DNA from: a virus
Length of the DNA: 24,697 nt
IMG/VR virus record: IMGVR_UViG_3300031841_001534
Location: 1-24,697 of that record
Direction: 5' to 3' (one strand)
How positions within the stretch are numbered: position 1 is the stretch's first letter; every line of letters starts with the position of its first letter. Below, one piece after another: positions 13,830-21,762 of this stretch. The notes below the pieces were generated by a model. It did no database searches. It worked only from the letters and a program-made list of their open reading frames with translations, and had not been told where the DNA came from. Both the position numbers and the translations under genes were made by a program.

Positions 13830-13951
13830 TGGATTTAAGATTTATAACACCAGATTTATTAAATGACATCTCGTGGTTTGATGGTATCATGTATATCATA
13901 TTAGGTTTAGTGGTATACGCTATAATTAGATATATCAATAAAAAAATATAA
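13829..13951 (+). CDS. 40-residue single-span membrane protein between the terminase genes
   Basis: ATG at 13829 opens 40 codons ending in TAA at 13949-13951, whose last A is the A of the gp17 ATG. The ribosome site AGGAG/AAGGAAA precedes it. Residues 1-18 are polar, residues 20-34 (IMYIILGLVVYAIIR) form one hydrophobic segment, and the tail NKKI is basic, giving an N-out/C-in type small protein. One-base overlaps on both sides argue that it is translated. Function unknown. Its place between gp16 and gp17 might only reflect tight packing. Confidence 0.72.
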   Translation: MDLRFITPDLLNDISWFDGIMYIILGLVVYAIIRYINKKI

Positions 13952-15594
13952 TGGCAACTGATGTTAATCAATATCTAGGTAATCCAAACCTAAAGAAAAC
14001 GAATGTTCCTGTAGAGTTCACAAAAGAACAAATAAAGGAATATCAAAAATGTATGGATGACCCCATATATTTTATACAAGAGTATATGAAAATTGTATCT
14101 CTTGATGAAGGTCTTGTGCCATTTGATATGTATGACTTTCAAAAGAACATGGTACAGACATTCCATGATAATCGTTTTACCATATGTAAACTTCCTAGAC
14201 AGTCTGGTAAGTCAACAACAATTATTGCATACCTTTTACATTATGTTTTATTTAATCAAAATGTAAACATCGCTATACTTGCAAACAAGTCATCTACTGC
14301 AAGAGATATTTTAGGTAGATTACAATTAGGATATGAGAACTTACCCAAGTGGTTACAACAAGGAGTTGTATCATGGAACAAAGGTAGTTTAGATTTAGAA
14401 AATGGTTCAAGTATTCTCGCAGCTTCAACATCAGCAAGTGCGATTCGTGGTGGTTCTTATAACATTATATTCCTTGACGAGTTTGCGTATGTACCATCAT
14501 CATTAGCAGAAGAATTTTTTAGTTCTGTATATCCTACCATATCATCTGGTAAATCTACAAAAGTAATGATAGTATCAACACCACATGGTATGAATATGTT
14601 CTATAAACTATGGACAGATGCACAAAGTAAAAAGAATGATTATGTTCCAATAGAAGTGCATTGGTCAGAAGTGCCAGGCAGAGATGAAGTATGGAAAGAA
14701 GAAACAATCAGAAACACATCTCAATCTCAATTCAACTCAGAGTTTGAATGTGAGTTCTTAGGTTCTATTGATACTTTGATTGCACCACACAAGTTAAAAG
14801 TAATGCCTTATGTTGACCCAATACAATCTCACGCTGATTTAGATATCTTTGAAAAACCAGACCCAAAGAAAACTTACTTTCTTACTGCTGATGTTTCACG
14901 AGGAACATCACAGGATTACTCAGCATTTGTAGTTTTAGATGTAACAGAAATGCCATATAGAGTGGTTGCAAAATATAGAAACAACGAAATCAAACCTCTA
15001 ATATTCCCACAGAAAATACACGAAGTTGCAAAAGCATATAATGAGTGTTTTGTATTGGTAGAGGTAAATGACATAGGTGAACAAGTTGCAAACGCATTAC
15101 AGTTTGATTTGGAATATGATAACTTAGTTATGGCGTCTATGCGTGGTCGTGCTGGACAAATACTAGGGGCTGGATTTTCTGGTGGAAAGGCACAGTTAGG
15201 AGTTAGAACAACAAAAGCAGTTAAGAGAGTAGGTTGTTCTAATTTAAAACAATTAATAGAATCAGATAAACTACTAATACCAGACTATGATATGATGAGT
15301 GAACTATCCACATTTGTAGTCAAAGGTTCTTCGTGGCAAGCTGATGATGGTTGCACAGACGATTTAGTTGCATGTTTATTTTTATTTGCATGGGCAGTAG
15401 ACCAAACATACTTCAAAGAATTAACTGATAATGATATTCGTGAAAGAATGTACGCTGAACAGAAAGAACAACTAGAACAAGATATGGCGCCTTTTGGATT
15501 TATTGATAATGGAATAGATGACCCAGAAGAAGAAGTAGATGAGTATGGAACTAGGTGGACTACTGTAGTTAGAGATTTTAATTCTGATTGGTAG
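13951..15594 (+). CDS. gp17: Large terminase subunit gp17 (packaging ATPase-nuclease)
   Basis: This 547-residue protein (T4: 610) has Walker A PRQSGKST around 82-89, Walker B IIFLDE at 172-177 and the coupling motif STPHG at 209-213 in the N-terminal motor domain. The RNase H-type nuclease begins near 305, with the first acidic residue Asp314 in TADVSRG and another acidic pair in VEVND (Asp374). It pumps DNA into the prohead through gp20 and cuts it when full. The N-terminal PRQSGK with Gln replaces the T4 SRQLGK. The final stop abuts the stop of an antisense gene at 15595. Confidence 0.96.
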   Translation: MATDVNQYLGNPNLKKTNVPVEFTKEQIKEYQKCMDDPIYFIQEYMKIVSLDEGLVPFDMYDFQKNMVQTFHDNRFTICKLPRQSGKSTTIIAYLLHYVLFNQNVNIAILANKSSTARDILGRLQLGYENLPKWLQQGVVSWNKGSLDLENGSSILAASTSASAIRGGSYNIIFLDEFAYVPSSLAEEFFSSVYPTISSGKSTKVMIVSTPHGMNMFYKLWTDAQSKKNDYVPIEVHWSEVPGRDEVWKEETIRNTSQSQFNSEFECEFLGSIDTLIAPHKLKVMPYVDPIQSHADLDIFEKPDPKKTYFLTADVSRGTSQDYSAFVVLDVTEMPYRVVAKYRNNEIKPLIFPQKIHEVAKAYNECFVLVEVNDIGEQVANALQFDLEYDNLVMASMRGRAGQILGAGFSGGKAQLGVRTTKAVKRVGCSNLKQLIESDKLLIPDYDMMSELSTFVVKGSSWQADDGCTDDLVACLFLFAWAVDQTYFKELTDNDIRERMYAEQKEQLEQDMAPFGFIDNGIDDPEEEVDEYGTRWTTVVRDFNSDW

Positions 15595-15903
15595 TTATAG
15601 AAAGGTTGGGTCTAGTAAATCGTTTTCTATTTTAATCAAACAGTTAGAACAAACTATCTTAGATGAATCCACTAGTCTTTTGACAGTTTTCCTACTAGTG
15701 CTATTCATTCCTACTCTTTTAATAGTCTTTCTTATCTCTTTATCATGGGGGTAAAATTTTAAACAAGCTATCTCTGATTCATCACAATGTACACATTTAT
15801 TATTTTCTAAATATTGGTTCAAAGAAGAAACTCTTTTACGATAATTTCGTTTTGTAACCTCTTTAATAGTTTCTTTATACTTTTTGTAATGACTACTTGA
15901 CAT
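15595..15903 (-). CDS. HNH-like zinc-finger protein lacking the final catalytic His
   Basis: This 102-residue protein has CVHC at 37-40, His53 in FYPHDKE and CSNC at 85-88, the zinc-ribbon and first His arrangement of small phage HNH endonucleases (CxxC, DH, CxNCH). The residue after CSNC is Leu rather than His, so the last catalytic/metal His is missing. The N-terminus is basic (KKYKETIKEVTKRNYRKR) and could bind DNA. ATG 15903 is chosen because a - strand TATAAATA ends five bases before it; longer frames start upstream of that promoter. It is encoded antisense between gp17 and gp18, a typical site for free-standing homing endonucleases. May be a decayed nuclease or a small DNA-binding protein. 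Confidence 0.7.
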   Translation of the reverse strand: MSSSHYKKYKETIKEVTKRNYRKRVSSLNQYLENNKCVHCDESEIACLKFYPHDKEIRKTIKRVGMNSTSRKTVKRLVDSSKIVCSNCLIKIENDLLDPTFL

Positions 15904-15908
15904 AATTT

Positions 15909-15916
15909 TATTTATA
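15909..15916 (-). promoter_or_regulatory. T4-type late promoter of the HNH-like gene (leaderless arrangement)
   Basis: Exact TATAAATA on the - strand, five bases (AAATT) before the ATG at 15903. The predicted transcript start coincides with the start codon. It diverges from the gp18 promoter at 15960. Confidence 0.78.
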
Positions 15917-15934
15917 TGTTCTAAAACATATAAA
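15911..15934. repeat. Perfect 10-bp inverted repeat between divergent late promoters
   Basis: TTTATATGTT (15911-15920), loop CTAA, AACATATAAA (15925-15934). All ten pairs match and all but one are A-T. No U-run follows in either direction, so it is not a standard terminator. It overlaps the upstream part of the - strand late promoter. Confidence 0.6.
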
Positions 15935-15959
15935 AACACAAACTGTAATATAAGTTTTT

Positions 15960-15967
15960 TATAAATA
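15960..15967 (+). promoter_or_regulatory. T4-type late promoter for gp18-gp19
   Basis: Exact TATAAATA, 36 bases before the gp18 ATG, with AGGAG at 15993-15997 as ribosome site. Confidence 0.88.
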
Positions 15968-16003
15968 AATGAAAGACAAAGAAATACACAATAGGAGTAT
16001 GAC

Positions 16004-18010
16004 ATGGCGTTTTTAGTATCACCAGGCGTACAAGTAAATGAAATTGATTTAACTAATGTAGTTCCTGCCGTTGCAACAAGTATTGGTGCAATCGCTGGTG
16101 CTTTCCAAAAAGGTCCTGTATCTTCGGTAGTTAATATTTCTAGTGAAGAAGAACTAGTAGAAATATTTGGTAAACCAGTTACTACAGGTAATCAGTTTGA
16201 AACATTTTTTAGTGCTGCCAACTTTTTAAAATATGGAAACTCATTAAAGGTCGTTAGAGCAGAAAGTGCAATCACAAATGCTGGAGCAAACTCTGGTGTT
16301 TTAATTAGAGATGATGACCATTATTTAGCAAGTTTCTCAACAGGACAAGGTTCTAATGGAGAGTGGACTGCTAGAACAGCAGGAACATGGGCAAATGGAA
16401 TCAAAGTAGAAATTTGTGCTACAAGCACAGGATACGAACAAGATTTAAGTACAAATAACTTAGTAAACCAAGCAGATGTTGCTGTAGGTGATACAACAAT
16501 TGTAGTAGATGACGCTGATGCATCTGGTTATGCATTTAATGTAGGAGATTTAATCTCATTCTATTCAGACACATCAAACACAACTTCTGTAGATGACTTT
16601 AACGAATATCAAGTTACTGCAATCAATACATCAACTAATGCATTAACAGTTAGATTAAAAGATGACCCTAATGGTGCTGGTTTACAAACTGCAATTCCAA
16701 ACGATTCTAAAATTAAAAGACGCTGGAAATATGCTGACTTATTTTCAGGCCCACCAGGCACATCACAATATAATACAGACAATGGTAAAGGTGCTGGCGA
16801 TGAATTACATGTTGTCGTTGCTGATGGTACAGGGGATATAACAGGTTTTGATACAGATACTGCTGGTAATAGAACAAAAGCAGTAATAGAAACATTTGGA
16901 TTTATGTCTAAAAACTCATCTGCTAAATCACCACAAGGTGATAGTATTTACTACCCAGATGTACTCTTTAGACAATCATCATTTATTTATTGGACAGACC
17001 ACATATCAGCTGGTAGTAACTGGGGAACAGATACTACATCAACATATACTGCTGTAGATACAATAACTATTGATGAACTAACAGGTGGAACAGATGATTT
17101 CTCTACAACTGCTGGAGAAATTGAACTTGCATATGATAAGTTTAAAAATGCAGACACAGAAGATATCAACTTAGTAATCGGTGGTTCATCAAGTATCGTT
17201 GGAGATACTGCCGCTGCTCAAGATACTCATGTAACTATGTTAGTAAATCTTGTAGAGGGTAGAAAAGATTGTGTTGCGTTTGCATCACCATATCGTTCTG
17301 CTACAGTAGGGGTTACAACATCTACTCAACAAGCAAAAAATGTTGAGGTTGCTGCTGACTTAATACCAAGTTCATCTTACTTAGTATTAGATAGTGGATA
17401 TATGTACATGTATGACAAGTACAATGATGTATATAGATTTGTACCACTTAATGGTTCAGTCGCTGGATTGTGTGCAAACACAGACCAAGTTGCTGATGCA
17501 TGGTTCTCACCTGCTGGATATACTAGAGGTAATATCAGAGGTGCGATTAAATTATCATTTAATCCTGACCAAGCAGATAGAGATGTTTTATATCAATCAA
17601 GAGTTAACCCTGTTGTTAACTTCCCAGGCCAAGGCGTGGTATTGTTTGGTGATAGAACTGCGTTAACTAAACCAAGTGCATTTGATAGAATCAATGTAAG
17701 AAGATTGTTCTTAGTATTAGAAAAAGCAATCGCTACTGCTGCTAAGTTTCAACTCTTTGAATTCAATGATGAGTTTACAAGGGCACAATTTAGACAATTA
17801 ATTGAACCTTTCCTAAGAGATGTTCAAGGTCGTAGAGGTATTACAGACTTTTCAGTAGTTTGTGATACATCAAACAACACAGGAAGTGTTATTGATAGAA
17901 ACGAATTTGTTGCAGATATATTTGTAAAACCAAATCGTGCTATTAACTTCATCACATTAAACTTTGTCGCAACTCGTACAGGGGTGGCATTTTCTGAGGT
18001 AGGAGGCTAA
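16004..18010 (+). CDS. gp18: Contractile tail sheath protein gp18
   Basis: This 668-residue protein (T4: 659) starts with AFLVSPGVQVNEIDLTNVVPAVATSIG, the classic gp18 N-terminus. It ends with the conserved domain RRLFLVLEKAIATAAKFQLF..., FNDEFTRAQFRQLIEPFLRD and NRAINFITLNFVATRTGV, which forms the inner sheath layer around the tube. The middle (about 130-360) is the variable outer domain, rich in Thr, Asp and Gly. Hexameric rings of this protein contract to drive the tube through the host envelope. One base separates it from gp19. Confidence 0.96.
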   Translation: MAFLVSPGVQVNEIDLTNVVPAVATSIGAIAGAFQKGPVSSVVNISSEEELVEIFGKPVTTGNQFETFFSAANFLKYGNSLKVVRAESAITNAGANSGVLIRDDDHYLASFSTGQGSNGEWTARTAGTWANGIKVEICATSTGYEQDLSTNNLVNQADVAVGDTTIVVDDADASGYAFNVGDLISFYSDTSNTTSVDDFNEYQVTAINTSTNALTVRLKDDPNGAGLQTAIPNDSKIKRRWKYADLFSGPPGTSQYNTDNGKGAGDELHVVVADGTGDITGFDTDTAGNRTKAVIETFGFMSKNSSAKSPQGDSIYYPDVLFRQSSFIYWTDHISAGSNWGTDTTSTYTAVDTITIDELTGGTDDFSTTAGEIELAYDKFKNADTEDINLVIGGSSSIVGDTAAAQDTHVTMLVNLVEGRKDCVAFASPYRSATVGVTTSTQQAKNVEVAADLIPSSSYLVLDSGYMYMYDKYNDVYRFVPLNGSVAGLCANTDQVADAWFSPAGYTRGNIRGAIKLSFNPDQADRDVLYQSRVNPVVNFPGQGVVLFGDRTALTKPSAFDRINVRRLFLVLEKAIATAAKFQLFEFNDEFTRAQFRQLIEPFLRDVQGRRGITDFSVVCDTSNNTGSVIDRNEFVADIFVKPNRAINFITLNFVATRTGVAFSEVGG

Positions 18011-18011
18011 T

Positions 18012-18545
18012 ATGGCGCAAATAGACGACTTTAAATCCAATCTGATTGGTGGTGGTTTTAGACCCAATGCATTTCGTGTAACAATTACCCCACCTGCTGG
18101 AATTGCAATAGGACTAGATGTAAGAAGAGCATCCTTTCTATGTTATGCAACTGATGTACCAGATATAACTTTAGGAACTATTGAACTAAAGTATAGAGGT
18201 AGAAGTATACAGATGGCAGGTGATAGAGATACTACAGGTGATTGGAAAACTAGTTTTTACATGGACACAGACATGATGATTTTCAATGCATTACAAAGAT
18301 GGTCAAATGGTATCAATGACTTTGATGAAAATACAGGTGTTAACTCATTAGCAGATTATGCAACAGACTTAACTGCTGAAATGTTAGACAGAGATGACAC
18401 AGTATTAAAAACATACATCTTTAAAAATGCATGGCCTATGACTGTAGGTGGAATTGCCATGAATACCGAAGAACCAAGTGATATTGGTAAATTTGACTGT
18501 ACATGGAAATATCAAAACTACTCTATTAGTGGAGTGAACTTCTAA
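18012..18545 (+). CDS. gp19: Tail tube protein gp19
   Basis: This 177-residue protein (T4: 163) has the marine T4-like gp19 pattern: QIDDFKSNLIGGGFRPNAFR, then LDVRRASFLCYATDVPDITLG, KYRGRSIQMAGDR, SFYMDTDMMIFNALQRWSNG and a C-terminal DCTWKYQNYSISG. It polymerises into the inner tube through which DNA passes. It is cotranscribed with gp18 and is followed by the gp20 promoter. The partial gene at 24514 appears to share its fold. Confidence 0.94.
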   Translation: MAQIDDFKSNLIGGGFRPNAFRVTITPPAGIAIGLDVRRASFLCYATDVPDITLGTIELKYRGRSIQMAGDRDTTGDWKTSFYMDTDMMIFNALQRWSNGINDFDENTGVNSLADYATDLTAEMLDRDDTVLKTYIFKNAWPMTVGGIAMNTEEPSDIGKFDCTWKYQNYSISGVNF

Positions 18546-18564
18546 AACTAGTCTTTTTTTTCCT

Positions 18565-18572
18565 TATAAATA
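18565..18572 (+). promoter_or_regulatory. T4-type late promoter for gp20 and the head-core genes
   Basis: Exact TATAAATA in CCTTATAAATATAGG, 33 bases before the gp20 ATG, with GGAG at 18594-18597. A T-run (18554-18561) precedes it, but no hairpin was seen there. Confidence 0.87.
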
Positions 18573-18605
18573 TAGGAACAATAAAGATTAATTGGAGAAT
18601 ATATT

Positions 18606-20210
18606 ATGGCAGAACTATTTGGTTTCAAGTTCGGAAGAACAACAGATTCCAAAAGTCAAGAAAAATTCACAGTACCACCAGCAGATGACGGCGCAGTTGA
18701 AATCGCTGGTGGTGGTTTCTTTGGTCAAGTATTAGATACTGATGGCAGAGAAAGGTCAGAAGTTGACTTGATTCGTAGATATCGTGAAGTATCACAACAA
18801 CCTGAATGTGATAGTGCGATTGAAGACATTGTGAATGAAGCAATTGTATCAAATGAAAAAGACCAAGCAGTTTCAATAGAACTTGACAGATTGGATTATC
18901 CAAAAAGTATTAAAAATAAAATTCGTGCAGAATTTGACCACATATTAACACTTCTAGATTTTGATGTAAAAGGACATGATATTTTTAGAAGATGGTATAT
19001 TGATGGTAGAATTTTTTATCACAAAGTTATAGATAAAAAAAATCCTAAAAAAGGTATCGTTGAAGTAAGATACATTGACCCTAAAAAAATTAGAAAAGTA
19101 AGACAGGTTAACAAAGATAGAAAGCCTGGCACTTCTTTAGATATCGTAAAAGGTGTAGAGGATTACTTCATCTATAATGATAAAGGATTAAACTCTGGAC
19201 AAATAAGTGAAGGTGTTAAGATTGCTGATGATTCTATTACATATGTAGTATCTGGTTTGATAGACCAAAACAAAGGACATGTGCTTTCACATTTACACAA
19301 AGCAATCAAACCTGTTAATCAATTAAGAATGATTGAAGATTCTGTTGTGATATACAGAATATCAAGAGCACCAGAAAGAAGAATATTTTATATTGATGTT
19401 GGTAATCTTCCTAAAATAAAAGCAGAACAATATCTAAAAGATGTTATGAATCGTTATCGTAACAAATTAGTTTATGATGCATCTACAGGTGAGATTCGTG
19501 ATGACAGAAATCATATGTCAATGTTAGAAGATTTCTGGTTACCTCGTAGAGAGGGTGGTCGTGGTACAGAAATTACGACATTGGCAGGTGGTTCTAACTT
19601 AGGTGAGATAGAAGATATAAAATATTTCCAAACTAAATTGTATCGTTCATTGAATGTTCCTATTTCTAGAATGGAGGCTGAAAGTGGTTTTAGTTTAGGT
19701 CGTTCTACAGAGATTACCAGAGATGAATTAAAATTTACTAAGTTCGTACAAAGATTAAGAAAAAGATTTACACCACTCTTTACTGATATGTTAAAAGCTC
19801 AGTTAATACTAAAAGGTATTATCACCATAGAAGATTGGGATAAAATGAAAGAACATATTCAGTATGACTTTTTACAAGATGGTCATTTTGCTGAATTGAA
19901 GAAAGCAGAATTAATGCAAGATAGATTAAATGCATTACAATCTATTGAAACATACATTGGAACATTCTATAGTAAAGAATGGGTACAGAAAAATGTACTA
20001 AATATGACTGATTCTGAAATAGATGCAATGCAAGACCAGATTAATAGAGAAGCAGGTATAGATGTTGAAGATGGCGGTGTTGATATGCCAGATAATACAG
20101 ATGGTATTACAAGATACCCACAAGATGGCGATGGTGGATATATATCCCCAGATGATATGATGCCTTCTGATGGAGTAAAAAATAAAGGAGAAGATGATGG
20201 CGGAAACTAA
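18606..20210 (+). CDS. gp20: Portal vertex protein gp20
   Basis: This 534-residue protein (T4: 524) has the conserved RRYREVSQQPECDSAIEDIV..., RRWYIDGRIFYHKVID, DPKKIRKVR, YRISRAPERRIFYIDVGNLP, AEQYLKDVMNRYRNK and FWLPRREGGRGTEI motifs used as gp20 markers in marine surveys. The dodecamer forms the channel for DNA entry, nucleates the prohead and docks gp17. The Asp/Gly-rich C-terminus is probably disordered. Its last 14 bases overlap the gp67-like gene. Confidence 0.96.
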   Translation: MAELFGFKFGRTTDSKSQEKFTVPPADDGAVEIAGGGFFGQVLDTDGRERSEVDLIRRYREVSQQPECDSAIEDIVNEAIVSNEKDQAVSIELDRLDYPKSIKNKIRAEFDHILTLLDFDVKGHDIFRRWYIDGRIFYHKVIDKKNPKKGIVEVRYIDPKKIRKVRQVNKDRKPGTSLDIVKGVEDYFIYNDKGLNSGQISEGVKIADDSITYVVSGLIDQNKGHVLSHLHKAIKPVNQLRMIEDSVVIYRISRAPERRIFYIDVGNLPKIKAEQYLKDVMNRYRNKLVYDASTGEIRDDRNHMSMLEDFWLPRREGGRGTEITTLAGGSNLGEIEDIKYFQTKLYRSLNVPISRMEAESGFSLGRSTEITRDELKFTKFVQRLRKRFTPLFTDMLKAQLILKGIITIEDWDKMKEHIQYDFLQDGHFAELKKAELMQDRLNALQSIETYIGTFYSKEWVQKNVLNMTDSEIDAMQDQINREAGIDVEDGGVDMPDNTDGITRYPQDGDGGYISPDDMMPSDGVKNKGEDDGGN

Positions 20211-20376
20211 AGATATAATAGATGCGTTACAAAGTGGTGATAATCTAGGTGCTGAACAAGCATTCAAAGATACAATCTCAACAAAAGTTGGTGATGCATT
20301 AGAAATGAAAAGAAAAGAAGTAGCTAATACTTTTGTTAAGTCAACTAAGGTTGAGGAAGATGGCGAAGAAATTTAA
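20197..20376 (+). CDS. gp67: Prohead core protein gp67-like
   Basis: This small acidic protein of 59 residues lies directly after gp20, where T4 has gp67 (PIP). ATETKDIIDAL-type N-terminus (AETKDIIDALQSGD) and VGDALEMKRKEVANTF resemble gp67 of marine T4-like phages. The second ATG (20197) is preferred because GGAG at 20187-20190 is six bases ahead of it. It is an internal core component of the prohead, normally cut to peptides by gp21. It overlaps gp20 and the next gene. Confidence 0.78.
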   Translation: MAETKDIIDALQSGDNLGAEQAFKDTISTKVGDALEMKRKEVANTFVKSTKVEEDGEEI

Positions 20377-20608
20377 TTCTTTCTATAGACCTTTTTTAGA
20401 GAAAGACGAACATAAGAAATCTAGGGAGTATAAAAAACTTACCCCCAAGATGAAAGGTGCAGTAGACGATATATTTAAAATAATGGATGCTAAACCTTCG
20501 GATTTCCTAAATACTTTTGAAAAAACTATAAAAGACATAAGTAAGAAGAAAAGGGTTCGTGAAAAAGACCTTCTTTCTTATTTTGAAAAAGAAGTCTTAT
20601 CAATATAA
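20360..20608 (+). CDS. gp68: Prohead core protein gp68-like
   Basis: This basic 82-residue protein lies in the gp68 position. It begins MAKKFNSFYRPFL and contains KKLTPKMKGAVDDIFKIMD, DFLNTFEKTIKDI and a KKRVREKDLLSYFEKEV tail. Such short lysine-rich helical proteins after gp67 are internal core proteins that influence head length in T4. ATG 20360 is chosen because GAGGA directly precedes it; a frame extension back to 20333 would lie within gp67 without a ribosome site. Confidence 0.72.
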   Translation: MAKKFNSFYRPFLEKDEHKKSREYKKLTPKMKGAVDDIFKIMDAKPSDFLNTFEKTIKDISKKKRVREKDLLSYFEKEVLSI

Positions 20609-20621
20609 GGAATAAAAGAAC

Positions 20622-21044
20622 ATGGCAATTGCAACAAGAACACTTAAAGATACAGTCGTAAACGCATCTGGTGCTGGCGGTAAAGTTACAGTATTAGTGA
20701 ATATGGATGATAATACTACTGCTAACTCAAACATATTAGATGCAAGTGGTCTTGATGGTCATGCTAATGGTGCAAAATTAGACATTACTAGAGTATGGTG
20801 GCAGTTGGTACAAGGAACTGCTGATGATAATACAGGTCATGTACAAATACAATTTAAAGGTGCTTCATCTGATACGACAGCGATTCAACTTGCTGGTACA
20901 GGTCATTATGATGGTACTGCTGGAGCGATTACAAATAATGCTACAAATACTGGTGCAACATCTGGTGATTTAGAGTTAAGTGCTTTTGGTACTTCTGGTA
21001 GTGTTATTATAGAATTAAGAAAAGACGAGAACTTCACAAGTTAA
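20622..21044 (+). CDS. 140-residue beta-rich virion protein candidate
   Basis: This 140-residue protein is very rich in Gly, Ala, Thr and Asn with few charges. It alternates short beta strands (VTVLVNMDD, ITRVWWQLVQG, HVQIQFKG, SVIIELRKDE) with Gly/Asn loops, and has no signal peptide or membrane segment. It lies between gp68 and gp21, where T4 has no such gene. Composition and site suggest a head decoration or other structural protein made in bulk with the capsid. A tail or neck component is the alternative. The ATG follows AAGGAA. Confidence 0.68.
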   Translation: MAIATRTLKDTVVNASGAGGKVTVLVNMDDNTTANSNILDASGLDGHANGAKLDITRVWWQLVQGTADDNTGHVQIQFKGASSDTTAIQLAGTGHYDGTAGAITNNATNTGATSGDLELSAFGTSGSVIIELRKDENFTS

Positions 21045-21049
21045 AAACT

Positions 21050-21712
21050 ATGAATAAAGTAAAATTAATATCTGAATGTATGGAACAAGATGTAGAATAC
21101 ATCACAGAAGAAAAAGAAAACGGCAAAAAGAATTACAAGATTAAAGGTATCTTTATGCAAGCTGGTATCAAGAACAAAAATGGTCGTGTATATCCAGAAG
21201 AAATACTTCAAAAAGAAGTTGCAAGATACAACAAAGAATTCATTAATGAGAACAGAGCGTATGGTGAGTTAGGACACCCAGAGGGTCCTACAATCAACCT
21301 AGAAAGAGCTTCTCACATGATTACTGCATTATATCCAGATGGTAAAAACTTTATAGGTGAAGCAAAGATATTATCTACACCTATGGGTGAGATTGTAAAA
21401 ACCCTTATGGATGAAGGTGCTAAACTCGGTGTTTCTTCAAGGGGAATGGGTAGTTTAGAACAAAAGAAAGATGGTGCTAGTTATGTGAGAGATGATTTTT
21501 ATCTCGCTACTGCCGCTGATATCGTATCCGACCCATCTGCTCCAAGTGCTTTCGTAGAAGGTATTATGGAAGGAAAGGAATGGGTATGGAATCATGGGGC
21601 ATTAATGGAGGCTGAGTTGGTTGATATGAAGGAAAGAATCAATCAAAGAGCTCGGAAGAAAAAAACATTAGAGGAATCTTTGGAGTTCGCAAAGTTCTTG
21701 AAAATGTTATAA
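21050..21712 (+). CDS. gp21: Prohead core protease gp21
   Basis: This 220-residue protein (T4: 212) has the catalytic-site motifs AYGELGHPEGP (His76) and LGVSSRGMGS (Ser129/130), spaced as in T4 gp21, plus AADIVSDPSAPSAF after them. IKGIFMQAGIKNKNGRVYP is the conserved N-terminal strand region. It processes gp23, gp22, gp67 and gp68 during head maturation by cutting after (L/I)-x-E. The lysine-rich C-terminal tail with TLEESLEF could hold a self-cleavage site. No good ribosome site precedes the ATG, only five bases after the previous stop, so translation may be coupled. Confidence 0.93.
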   Translation: MNKVKLISECMEQDVEYITEEKENGKKNYKIKGIFMQAGIKNKNGRVYPEEILQKEVARYNKEFINENRAYGELGHPEGPTINLERASHMITALYPDGKNFIGEAKILSTPMGEIVKTLMDEGAKLGVSSRGMGSLEQKKDGASYVRDDFYLATAADIVSDPSAPSAFVEGIMEGKEWVWNHGALMEAELVDMKERINQRARKKKTLEESLEFAKFLKML

Positions 21713-21714
21713 TG

Positions 21715-21722
21715 TATAAATA
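21715..21722 (+). promoter_or_regulatory. T4-type late promoter for gp22
   Basis: Exact TATAAATA directly after the gp21 stop and 40 bases before the gp22 ATG, with AGGAG at 21750-21754. Confidence 0.86.
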
Positions 21723-21762
21723 AATGTTAATATAACAATAGATTCAATTAGGAGATATTCCG

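Noticed and set aside
18554-18561. T-run after gp19 as a terminator
   Set aside because: No stable GC-containing stem directly precedes the T-run, so it does not qualify as an intrinsic terminator.
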